Below are positions 1-6,105 of a stretch of DNA of 9,386 bases, piece after piece. Location of the stretch: positions 1-9,386 of the forward strand of contig CAZOQJ010000095.1 of assembly GCA_964581905.1 (NCBI GenBank). Direction: 5' to 3'. Source of the DNA: CAZBWE01 sp964581905. Its GTDB lineage: Bacteria; Planctomycetota; Phycisphaerae; Sedimentisphaerales; Anaerobacaceae. Position 1 is the first letter of the stretch. Each line of letters starts with the position of its first letter. The notes beneath the pieces were generated by a model that was given only the letters and a program-made list of their open reading frames with translations, made no database searches and was not told the DNA's origin. The translations under genes and the position numbers were made by a program.

Positions 1-1
1 T

Positions 2-718
2 CCTTATTGCTGTGGTCCTAATCAGCCTTGCTGTCAATGGCATTGTTGCGACCCTAACAAGTGTGAGACCTGTGTGGATGGCTCGTGCAAACCATGCGGC
101 GGCGACCCGAAAAAAAAATGCTGTCCTGATAAAGACCCTCATTACTGCTGCAATAAGGATCAAACCTGCTGTGAAGGAGAATGTTGCGACCCTTGCGATT
201 GTAAAACCTGCGTAGATGGTGAGTGTAAAGTTTGTGGTGGCGACCCAAATCAGAAGTGCTGTGATGGCTCTTGCTGTGATAAGGTTTGGACTAAAGAAAC
301 GATAAATTCATACACGGTGCCTTGTAGTAGTTGTAGTTATGTTGTTGGTGATCCCCCCATGTGCGATGGAACGACCACAGAGATAGAAAGTTATGCGAAG
401 TGTTCAAATGTCGGAGTTGGCCAAGGTGAGCATTGTGAATGTACTAATACATTGCAAACGGTAGGACATAAGTATCAATGCAAGATAACCTGGGATGTTA
501 CCAAGATGCTTTGGTGCGCTGCACAAGGGGCGTGGTGCGTAGTTGAATGTGCCATTAGTGGTTTTGACCCCGCTACGTGTGGTAACTGCCTTGCGGGAAT
601 CGATTGTTGTGGTGGCCCATGTGGAATCTGTGATTTTGTCGAAACCTGCGAAAGGAACCCTTTTAGTTATGGCATACCGGAAAAAAAACCAGCATTTTCA
701 AGTTTTGGCTGTCCGTAG
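2..718 (+). CDS. Cys-rich modular secreted-type protein, unit 1 (5' end outside window)
   Basis: The reading frame is open from the first complete codon to TAG at 716-718 (238 codons visible). The first ~95 residues are dense in cysteine: PYCC, CCDPNKCETCVDG, KPCGGDP, CCEGECC and VCGGDPNQKCC, a scaffold of about 25 residues repeated in all five Cys-rich frames of the window. From about nt 287 the composition changes (WTKETI...), and the C-terminal half carries fewer, wider-spaced cysteines. It ends in a C-x3-C ... C-x2-C ... C-x5-C block (about 512-650) that resembles the end of the frame at 3264-3791. The spacing suggests disulfide-stabilised structure, which would require export, but no signal peptide is visible in the part present. 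GTG at 74 is not the real start, because the conserved cysteine motifs begin before it. The next gene starts 60 nt downstream, so the two are probably cotranscribed. I recognise no named family; metal binding or a bacteriocin-like role are alternatives. Confidence 0.8.
   Translation, partial: PYCCGPNQPCCQWHCCDPNKCETCVDGSCKPCGGDPKKKCCPDKDPHYCCNKDQTCCEGECCDPCDCKTCVDGECKVCGGDPNQKCCDGSCCDKVWTKETINSYTVPCSSCSYVVGDPPMCDGTTTEIESYAKCSNVGVGQGEHCECTNTLQTVGHKYQCKITWDVTKMLWCAAQGAWCVVECAISGFDPATCGNCLAGIDCCGGPCGICDFVETCERNPFSYGIPEKKPAFSSFGCP
50..109 (+). repeat. DNA repeat encoding the CCDPNKCETCVDG-GGDP scaffold
   Basis: This 60-bp stretch recurs at 5540-5599 (three visible differences; the first 39 bp are identical), at 7294-7353 with a few silent and replacement changes, and more loosely at 9172-9231. 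It encodes the junction CDPNKCETCVDG and PCGGDP. Near-identity at DNA level between otherwise diverged genes implies recent duplication or gene conversion. Confidence 0.8.
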
Positions 719-778
719 TTCTAAATGATAGAGTATTAAGAATTTCGTTTTAAGCTGATTTGAAAAAAAGGAGTTACT

Positions 779-1888
779 ATGAAAAGGTTGAGTATTTTGA
801 TTTTGGTGGTTTTTGCTTGTGGCTATATATACGGCGCAGAAAAAACCAGTGGTATTCCTACAGAAGAACAGGTACAAAAATTAGCGGCCGCTGCCTGGAA
901 AGAACCAATTAAAAGCATAGATGTTACTTTCTACAAAGATTATACTGGGGTTCCAGAGTCCATCGAGCAGATTCGCAAGAGAGTCGAGGAATCTGCTGAT
1001 AAAGAATTCAAGGGCCGTTCACTTGATGAGCTTGCCCCCTATGAAATTGAAATGCGCAATAAAATGATAGAGGCAAACTTTAAAAATTGGGTTGAGGGCC
1101 AGAAGTTCCCTCGTAAGGCAAGGAGTCGGGTATGGATATCGGATGATGAGCAACGAATTGACATGGTAAAAGTCGGTCCGAACGAACCACTTGGGCCGGA
1201 TATGCCTTTTGTTGATACTTTTATTAACGCCAAGGATGCAAATACAGGAGATTTTGTCAGCTATCACTATGCAGGTGATATGAATGCGGTTTTTGTCTGT
1301 ACAACAATGTGGACTAAAGAAACCATCGCACAATTTGCAGGGTTACCTCTCACAACGGCGTTAGGCTTACAACTTTTTCTTGGAACAGATCAAGGTAGTA
1401 CTCCAACATTGCTAAATTATATTCCCGAACCGAACAAGATGGCGGAGCTTGCCAGAACCGGCCTTGTCGGTATAAAACCTGTAAGAGGAGCGAAAGCAAA
1501 AGGAAATAAGGTAGTAAATAGAATTAGTATCCGCCCTGACCCAGATGCTCCAGGCACAAGGGATATAATAGAAATGGGTGACCCCAACTATTTTCCCACG
1601 GTTGTTTTAACATGTGATAGAAAAGACTACTCCCGTGTTTATCGTACCGAAGGTCGCTTCCCAACAACGCATCAGATTATGTATATTAGAGAGTGCAGCA
1701 ATTTTGACTCACAGGGATTTCCACATAATGTAACAGAAATAAAATATGATAAAGATGGAAATTTTAAAGAGAAATCGGTTTACAGAATTGAAAAAGTCAA
1801 GCTAAACCCTTCGATACCAGACGAGATATTTAAATTCAATCCTCCTGAGGGCTATAAAATAACAGACCCTCGGTCGAAGAAACCTTAA
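779..1888 (+). CDS. Exported LolA/RseB-like partner protein 1 (369 aa)
   Basis: Start is ATG 779 with AAGGAG at 768-773, five bases upstream. Residues 1-19 form a signal peptide (MKR, hydrophobic core, cleavage likely after YIYG before AEK). VFAC at residues 11-14 vaguely resembles a lipobox, but Phe at -2 makes lipidation doubtful. The N-terminal mature part contains TEEQ..KLAAAAWKEPI and a charged helical stretch (about residues 60-115). The C-terminus (CDRKDYSRVY, IRECSNFDSQGFPHN, YDKDGNFKEKSVYRIEKV, IPDEIFKFNPPEGYKITD) has the look of LolA-like outer-membrane-lipoprotein-sorting proteins, whose beta half-barrel commonly ends in a similar F.F.PPEG..V.D strand. The fold assignment is inference from these motifs. 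It lies downstream of a Cys-rich frame, as do most of its paralogues, suggesting the two products work together in the periplasm or at the cell surface. It is about 75-80% identical by eye to the next partner gene. Confidence 0.9.
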   Translation: MKRLSILILVVFACGYIYGAEKTSGIPTEEQVQKLAAAAWKEPIKSIDVTFYKDYTGVPESIEQIRKRVEESADKEFKGRSLDELAPYEIEMRNKMIEANFKNWVEGQKFPRKARSRVWISDDEQRIDMVKVGPNEPLGPDMPFVDTFINAKDANTGDFVSYHYAGDMNAVFVCTTMWTKETIAQFAGLPLTTALGLQLFLGTDQGSTPTLLNYIPEPNKMAELARTGLVGIKPVRGAKAKGNKVVNRISIRPDPDAPGTRDIIEMGDPNYFPTVVLTCDRKDYSRVYRTEGRFPTTHQIMYIRECSNFDSQGFPHNVTEIKYDKDGNFKEKSVYRIEKVKLNPSIPDEIFKFNPPEGYKITDPRSKKP

Positions 1889-1898
1889 ATGATATTGT

Positions 1899-1960
1899 AT
1901 TCCTGAACATTGTTTTGCGCTAACAAAAAGGCAAATAGCCATAGCAAATAGTCTCCTCAT
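1899..1960 (+). repeat. Truncated copy of the intergenic leader repeat
   Basis: The sequence after the stop of the first partner gene matches the opening part of the leaders at 3116, 4952 and 8991: TCCTGAACATTGT, CGCTAACA, AATAGCCATAGC, AAATAGTCTCCTCAT. The match stops abruptly at about 1960. The hairpin region, the boxA-like site and the Cys-rich frame that follow in other copies are absent. The sequence instead runs directly into the ribosome binding site of the next partner gene. This reads as the scar of a lost leader plus Cys-rich module, or of a duplication that carried only the partner gene. Confidence 0.75.
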
Positions 1961-1979
1961 TCTATAATGATTTTAGAAA

Positions 1980-1985
1980 AAGGAG
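1980..1985 (+). promoter_or_regulatory. Shine-Dalgarno site fixing the start of partner gene 2
   Basis: AAGGAG lies five bases before ATG 1991, the same spacing and surrounding sequence (AAGGAGTTACTATGAAAAGG) as for the paralogue at 779. An in-frame ATG at 1967 would place this site inside the coding sequence and add eight residues before an otherwise identical signal peptide. ATG 1991 is therefore the start. Confidence 0.85.
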
Positions 1986-1990
1986 TTACT

Positions 1991-3103
1991 ATGAAAAGGT
2001 TGAATATTTTGATTTTGGTGGTTTTCGCTTGTGGCTATATATACGGCGCAGAAAAAACCAGTGGTATTCCTACAGAAGAGCAAGTACAAAAATTAGCGGC
2101 TGCTGCCTGGAAAGAACCAATTAAAAGCATAGATGTTACTTACTTCAAAGATTATATGCTAGCGCCGGAACCAATCGAGCAGCTTCGCAAGAGAGCCGAG
2201 AAATCTGCTGATAGAGAATTCAAGGGACGTTCACTTGATGAACTTAAGCCTTATGAAATTGAAAGGCGCAATAAAACTATAGAGAGAAACTTCGAAAACT
2301 GGGTAGAAGACCAAAAATACCCTCGTAAGGCAAAATGTCGGGTATGGATATCGGATGATGAGCAACGAATTGACATGGTAAAAGTCAGGTCGAACGAACC
2401 ACTTGGGCCGGATATGCCTTTCGTTGATACCTTTATCAATACTAAAGATGCAAATACAGGAGATTTTGTCAGCTATCACTATGCAGGCGACATAAATGCG
2501 GTTTTTGTCTGTACAACAATGTGGACTAAAGAAACTATCGCCCAGTTTGTGGGTGTGCCAATCCTAATAGCGAGGCCCTTGAGATTCTTTCTTGGTATAA
2601 ACCAAGGTGGCACTCCAAAATCGCTAAATTATATTCCCGACCCGAACAAGATGGCGGAGCTTGCCAGAACCGGCCTTACCACTATAGAAGTAGGAAAATC
2701 TATGCGGGGAGCAAAAAGAAATAAGGTCGTAAATAGAATTGGTATCCGCCCTGACCCAAACGCTCCCGATACAAGGGATATAATAAAAATGGGTGATCCT
2801 AACCATTTCTCTACGGCTGTTTTAATATGTGATAGAAAAGACTACTCTCGTGTTTATCGTATTGAAGGTCGCTCTTCGACAACAAATAAGATTATGTACA
2901 TTAGAGAGTGCAACGATTTTGACTCAAAAGGATTTCCTCATAATGTAACTGAAATAAAATATGATAAAGATGGTAATCTCAAGGAGAAGTCAGTTTACAG
3001 AATCGAAAAAGTCGAATTGAATCCTGTGATACCTAATGAAGTATTTAAACTCAATCCCCTTGAAGGTTACAAAGTGATAGACTCGCGGTCAAAGAAGCCT
3101 TAA
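1991..3103 (+). CDS. Exported LolA/RseB-like partner protein 2 (370 aa)
   Basis: This is a recent paralogue of the gene at 779-1888. The signal peptide (MKRLNILILVV..., cleavage after YIYG) and the first ~50 residues are almost unchanged, as are the motifs CTTMWTKETI, LNYIP, CDRKDYSRVY, IREC, GFPHN and YRIEKVELNP. Differences are clustered. The segment between ETIAQF and LNYIP (about 2540-2625) is largely rewritten, and a small insertion/deletion near 2690-2715 changes the stretch before KVVNRI. It ends in KLNPLEGYKVIDSRSKKP. Unlike the other partner genes it is not preceded by a Cys-rich frame, only by the leader stub. Function is inferred only by resemblance to LolA-like periplasmic carriers: a secreted beta-rich protein able to bind a hydrophobic or protein ligand. 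Confidence 0.9.
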   Translation: MKRLNILILVVFACGYIYGAEKTSGIPTEEQVQKLAAAAWKEPIKSIDVTYFKDYMLAPEPIEQLRKRAEKSADREFKGRSLDELKPYEIERRNKTIERNFENWVEDQKYPRKAKCRVWISDDEQRIDMVKVRSNEPLGPDMPFVDTFINTKDANTGDFVSYHYAGDINAVFVCTTMWTKETIAQFVGVPILIARPLRFFLGINQGGTPKSLNYIPDPNKMAELARTGLTTIEVGKSMRGAKRNKVVNRIGIRPDPNAPDTRDIIKMGDPNHFSTAVLICDRKDYSRVYRIEGRSSTTNKIMYIRECNDFDSKGFPHNVTEIKYDKDGNLKEKSVYRIEKVELNPVIPNEVFKLNPLEGYKVIDSRSKKP

Positions 3104-3115
3104 AAGTTATTATAA

Positions 3116-3263
3116 TTCCTAAACATTGTTCCGCTAACAGAAATTGAATAGCTGCAACAAATAGTCTCGCCCTGACGAGTTGAACCAGCAGCGATTCCTG
3201 GTAGGGGAACGGAAGCCACACCTGCTCTTTGAAAAGTTCAAAAACGACTGTGTACAGATTTAG
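3116..3263 (+). repeat. Conserved leader repeat, copy A
   Basis: This block lies between partner 2 and the next Cys-rich frame and recurs at 4952, 7101 and 8991 (and truncated at 1899). Shared segments are AATAGCTGCAAC-like, AAATAGTCTC, CTGACGAGTTGAACC, GGGGAACGGAAGCCACACC, and the boxA-like site. It can fold CTCG/CGAG (3166-3169 with 3176-3179), ACCAG/CTGGT (3184-3188 with 3198-3202), and TTTGAA/TTCAAA (3228-3233 with 3237-3242). Positions 3218-3278 are identical to 7197-7257 (61 bp). In one frame the block is open from the TAG at 3162-3164 to the TAG at 3261-3263, and that frame continues into the Cys-rich protein. A structured leader RNA and a decayed coding segment are the two readings. 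Confidence 0.75.
3223..3235 (+). promoter_or_regulatory. boxA-like antitermination sequence, copy A
   Basis: TGCTCTTTGAAAA closely matches the boxA element of bacterial rRNA leaders (Escherichia coli: TGCTCTTTAACA), which binds NusB-S10 in RNA. It sits about 30 bases before the first cysteine codons of the Cys-rich frame and is kept in all four full leader copies. No known rRNA or prophage context is present, so the role is inferred. Confidence 0.5.
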
Positions 3264-3791
3264 GTCCCTTATTGCTGCTGCAATGATGAGCAAACCTGCT
3301 GTCAAGGAGACTGCTGCGGGCCAGATGAGTATTGCTGTAATGGTGTGTGCAAATCCGAATGCTGGAAAATCAAGACTGTCCCTCCATACATAGAGACCTG
3401 CCATGATTGTGAACCTTGGCTTGCTGGTTGTATGGGGCACGTAACGATTATACCGAGCTTCCAAAAATGGGAAGCAGCCACGTCAACTGGATGGTGCAAT
3501 AATCCAACTATAGAAGATTATCCAGTAGGATATTGTTATCAGTGTACGGAAGAATGGAACGATCACTTTGAAAATTGCAGCGAGGCAGCAATTATTGTTT
3601 GCGCTATTCCATGTATGATAAGCCGACTTGGTTGTGCAACATGTTTTGCAGCGAATTATTTTACCTGTGCTTACCCGAATGGCATCTGTGAGTTTATCAA
3701 TAAGTGTACCGAAGGCGTTTCTATATATCCCGTGGAGGCTGATATTGTTGATCCTAACGGAGATAAGGGTGGCACGTGCAGTGTTGAATGA
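3264..3791 (+). CDS. Cys-rich modular protein, unit 3 (no start codon found)
   Basis: The frame is open from just after TAG 3261-3263 to TGA at 3789-3791 (175 codons). It opens VPYCC..., followed by QTCCQGDCC and EYCCNGVCKSEC, the same opening as in the other units. The first possible start is GTG 3345, which lies after these conserved motifs and has no ribosome binding site, so translation probably begins upstream in some way I cannot identify. The cysteine scaffold is short here (about 30 residues). The rest is unlike units 4 and 5 but ends like unit 1: C-x3-C, C-x2-C, then CEFINKC (about 3571-3709), where unit 1 has CDFVETC. It ends in GGTCSVE. The partner gene starts 47 nt later. Low sequence complexity in the scaffold means database matches there should be read with care. 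Confidence 0.7.
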   Translation, partial: VPYCCCNDEQTCCQGDCCGPDEYCCNGVCKSECWKIKTVPPYIETCHDCEPWLAGCMGHVTIIPSFQKWEAATSTGWCNNPTIEDYPVGYCYQCTEEWNDHFENCSEAAIIVCAIPCMISRLGCATCFAANYFTCAYPNGICEFINKCTEGVSIYPVEADIVDPNGDKGGTCSVE

Positions 3792-3838
3792 ATAGGAATA
3801 ATATTTCAAGACAGAACCTGTTTGAAGGAGTTTAAAAA

Positions 3839-4942
3839 ATGAAAATTAATATAAGAATTATCGCTTCCGTTTTACTTTTGTTCGCCTTTTGCAATAAGGC
3901 CGTATCAGAAAATCTTCTAACCGAGGAGCAGGCCCAAAAAATGGCAGCGGCCGCTTGGAAGGAGCCCATTCACAGGATAGATGTTACCCTTTACAAGGAG
4001 ATAACAGAACCGCCGATGTCTGAAGATGAAATCCGCAAGATGTTTGAAGATGTTTTCGAAAGATCGGAAGGGCCGAAAGAAAATCTTTCTCCTAAGAATC
4101 TTGAGATACGAAATAGAACTGTTCAGAAAAATGTTGAAAGAACGCTCAAGGAACAAGAAGTCGGTCGCAAGATAAAACAAAGGATTAGAATAGATGGCCA
4201 TCGTCAGCGGATAGATGAGGTACTTGGTTGGCCGAAGATGGTACTGCTGGAAGGCACGCCTCACGAGCGCGTCCGGCCGGAAGTAATACTTGGACCGAAT
4301 ACGCCTTATGAAATGACCCATGTAAATTCAGGAGACAAACGCAAGGGCGATTATACCAGCTTTAGGTATTTTCATAAGATGAAATATGCACAAATAGCAA
4401 ATGACGAAAAATCAATGCCAGCAAGAAGTGATTTTATTAAATTTGCCAGATTAGCTTCTTTTTTTCAAAGACTTCTCGGTGTTAACAAAGGGACAATGTT
4501 AGAGCCGGTTTTTGTACCGGACCCGAACAAAATGGAGAAACTGAGAAAAACAGGTCTTTTAGCAGATGATGTTCATCTTGTGATTAGCCCTGACCCAAAT
4601 AACATTGGGACAAGAGATCAGATTGAGATCAAATCTGATAAAAAGCCATGTGGAAATATTATGATATGTGATAGAAATGATTATTCACGAGTTTATTATG
4701 TGAGGGCCTGCATACATACGACGGGAAAGGTTCTACATGTTAGGGAGTGCAACAACTTTGATTCGCAGGGATTTCCTCATAACATAACTGAAATAGAATA
4801 TGATTTCAATGGCGATTTCAAAAAGAAATCGGTTTATAGGATTGAGAAAGTCGAGTTAAATCCTGTGATTCCCGATGAGGTATTTAAATTCAATCCTCCT
4901 GAGGGTTATAAAGTGACAGACCTTCGGTCGAAAGAACGTTAA
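3839..4942 (+). CDS. Exported LolA/RseB-like partner protein 3 (367 aa)
   Basis: ATG 3839 is preceded by AAGGAG at 3825-3830. Residues 1-24 are a signal peptide ending AVSE or just before it. The mature N-terminus (TEEQAQKMAAAAWKEPI..IDVT) and the C-terminus (ICDRNDYSRVY, RECNNFDSQGFPHN, YRIEKVELNP, IPDEVFKFNPPEGYKVTD) are clearly homologous to partners 1 and 2. The centre has diverged: RQRIDEVLGWPKMVLLEG replaces the short loop of the others, and CTTMWTKETI is missing. A CDR ... REC cysteine pair is kept in partners 1-3. The DNA encoding the last ~60 residues is closer to partners 1 and 2 than the middle is, which fits selection on the C-terminal strands or gene conversion. It follows a Cys-rich frame and is probably cotranscribed with it. 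Confidence 0.9.
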   Translation: MKINIRIIASVLLLFAFCNKAVSENLLTEEQAQKMAAAAWKEPIHRIDVTLYKEITEPPMSEDEIRKMFEDVFERSEGPKENLSPKNLEIRNRTVQKNVERTLKEQEVGRKIKQRIRIDGHRQRIDEVLGWPKMVLLEGTPHERVRPEVILGPNTPYEMTHVNSGDKRKGDYTSFRYFHKMKYAQIANDEKSMPARSDFIKFARLASFFQRLLGVNKGTMLEPVFVPDPNKMEKLRKTGLLADDVHLVISPDPNNIGTRDQIEIKSDKKPCGNIMICDRNDYSRVYYVRACIHTTGKVLHVRECNNFDSQGFPHNITEIEYDFNGDFKKKSVYRIEKVELNPVIPDEVFKFNPPEGYKVTDLRSKER

Positions 4943-4951
4943 ATGGTATTG

Positions 4952-5071
4952 TACTCCTGAACGTTGTCCTTCTAAAAAACCAAACCGCCGCAGCAAATAG
5001 TCTCCTCAGGCGCCGGTCTGGCGAGTTATAGTGGGGGAATGGAAGCCATACCTGTTCTTTGACAAGTTTAA
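4952..5071 (+). repeat. Conserved leader repeat, copy B (most diverged)
   Basis: It begins with TACTCCTGAACGTTGT after the partner 3 stop and contains AGCAAATAGTCTCCTCAGG, GCGAGTT, GTGGGGGAATGGAAGCC, ATACCTG and a boxA-like site. It folds CTC/GAG around CAGGC/GTCTG (5002-5004 with 5023-5025; 5007-5011 with 5016-5020, one G-T pair), so the first hairpin survives sequence change. It lacks the ACCAG/CTGGT hairpin of copy A, having about 20 fewer bases there. A reading frame starting at GTG 5031 is open through the boxA region, but it is not the Cys-rich frame. Confidence 0.7.
5053..5065 (+). promoter_or_regulatory. boxA-like antitermination sequence, copy B
   Basis: TGTTCTTTGACAA differs from the other copies at two positions (C to T, A to C), and to my knowledge both variants occur in rRNA boxA elements of various bacteria. 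Its retention in the most diverged leader supports function. TTTGACA could also be read as a -35 box, but no -10 box follows at the right distance. Confidence 0.45.
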
Positions 5072-6052
5072 AACGGTAGTTGTCCGGATTGCCAAAAGCG
5101 GAACAGCGAGGGTGATTGTGTATGGGATTGTGATGACGCCACTTGTGAAGAATGTACGCCTGTGGGTGACGGAAGAAAAGCATGCTTACCATGCTGGGGG
5201 GACCCTAACAGGACCTGCTGTAGTAACGGACAGTGTTGCGACCGTGACGAATGTAAAGACTGCATAGGTGACACGTGCAAGTTCTGCGGCGGCGACCCTA
5301 ACATGACCTGTTGTCACGGCAGTTGTTGCGATAAAAGCCAATGCTATCACTGTAGTCCCATCACCAAAGAATGCGAATACAAATGTGACCCTAATACCCA
5401 GTTCTGCTGCATAGCCAAAGACGATAGCCAATGTTGCAATGCGGGCCAACAATGCTGTACTTATTATTATGCTGGTTATGATAAGTATGTTCCTTATTGC
5501 TGCAACTCTGATCAAGATTGCTGTAATTGGCTTTGTTGTGACCCTAACAAGTGTGAGACCTGTGTGGATGGCTCGTGCTTACCATGCGGCGGCGACACGA
5601 ATAAGATATGTTGTTCAGATGCAAATTCGCCTTATTGCTGCGACCCTAATCACGAGTGTTGCAATGGCACTTGCTGCGAACCAAACGAGTTCTGTTGCAA
5701 TGGCAACTGCTGCCCAGACCATAAATGCTGCGTAGATGGTGTGTGTATTAGATGCTGCTGTGGGCCCATGTGGGAAACAACAGTATTGATTGAATGCTCG
5801 TGTTCCGACCACACATGTTCGGGTATACGCAAGAAAGAATGGCACTGGCATTGCGCTGAAGGAGGAATTTATGGTGACGACTGCCCCGATGGCACCGAAT
5901 GCGTACAAACTGGCTGGAACGTGTGCTATAAATATATTACGTACCCGTGCAAAGAAGGCGCGTGTGAGTCAGGTTCGGAATGTGGGGCAGGGCCTGCGAT
6001 TGAGATTAAAAAAGCTCCCAGAGTCTTATGTGGATGCTGCCCTCCTGGATAA
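5072..6052 (+). CDS. Cys-rich modular protein, unit 4, long form (no start codon found)
   Basis: The frame is open from after TAA 5069-5071 to TAA 6050-6052 (326 codons), the longest Cys-rich member. It opens NGSCPDC..., and cysteine motifs precede the first possible start (GTG 5162), which has no Shine-Dalgarno. It carries several scaffold repeats: PCWGDPNRTCC, CKFCGGDPNMTCC, CDPNTQFCC, CCDPNKCETCVDG, PCGGDTNKICC and CCEPNEFCCNGNCC. The part from VPYCC (about 5488) onward corresponds to the first residues of the other units, so this protein has about 140 extra N-terminal residues. The last ~95 residues (from CCCGPMWETT) form a unique domain ending CGCCPPG. The partner gene follows after 53 nt. 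No signal peptide is visible. Confidence 0.75.
   Translation, partial: NGSCPDCQKRNSEGDCVWDCDDATCEECTPVGDGRKACLPCWGDPNRTCCSNGQCCDRDECKDCIGDTCKFCGGDPNMTCCHGSCCDKSQCYHCSPITKECEYKCDPNTQFCCIAKDDSQCCNAGQQCCTYYYAGYDKYVPYCCNSDQDCCNWLCCDPNKCETCVDGSCLPCGGDTNKICCSDANSPYCCDPNHECCNGTCCEPNEFCCNGNCCPDHKCCVDGVCIRCCCGPMWETTVLIECSCSDHTCSGIRKKEWHWHCAEGGIYGDDCPDGTECVQTGWNVCYKYITYPCKEGACESGSECGAGPAIEIKKAPRVLCGCCPPG
5540..5599 (+). repeat. Second copy of the scaffold DNA repeat, inside the long Cys-rich frame
   Basis: It matches 50-109 except for TT in place of AA and C to A near the end. In this protein the repeat is internal (after about 155 codons), whereas in the other units it lies close to the beginning of the frame. 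Confidence 0.8.
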
Positions 6053-6105
6053 AAATAAGATTTAAAATTATGTATAAATTATATAAGAAATAAGGAGAAT
6101 GAAAA

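Noticed and set aside
12..215. Hydrophobic, Ala/Val-rich frame overlapping the Cys-rich frame at the start of the window (and similar frames at 5439, 9100+)
   Set aside because: Shifting a run of TGC/TGT codons by one base gives Ala and Val codons, so these signal-peptide-like stretches are a by-product of the Cys-rich frame.
1963..1968. TATAAT as a -10 promoter box before partner 2
   Set aside because: No -35-like sequence lies about 17 bases upstream, and the position falls at the junction of a truncated repeat.
3172..3184. CTGACGA as a hammerhead ribozyme core
   Set aside because: It becomes CTGACAA and CTGGCGA in other copies, and no matching GAAA and stem II arrangement is present.
3116..3263. 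Integron attC-like recombination site flanking cassettes
   Set aside because: The array looks cassette-like, but I find no paired RYYYAAC / GTTRRRY core sites bounding the repeat, and no integrase is in the window.
3051..3464. Minus-strand open frames opposite the coding genes
   Set aside because: All overlap better-supported + strand genes or the leader, lack ribosome binding sites, and show composition expected from the antisense of Cys-rich or partner genes.
5057..5062. CTTTGA resembling the slippery stop of the prfB +1 frameshift, present in all leaders
   Set aside because: The frame entered after a +1 shift is not consistently the Cys-rich frame among the copies, and no upstream initiation site for such a peptide is shared by all. 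boxA explains the bases better.
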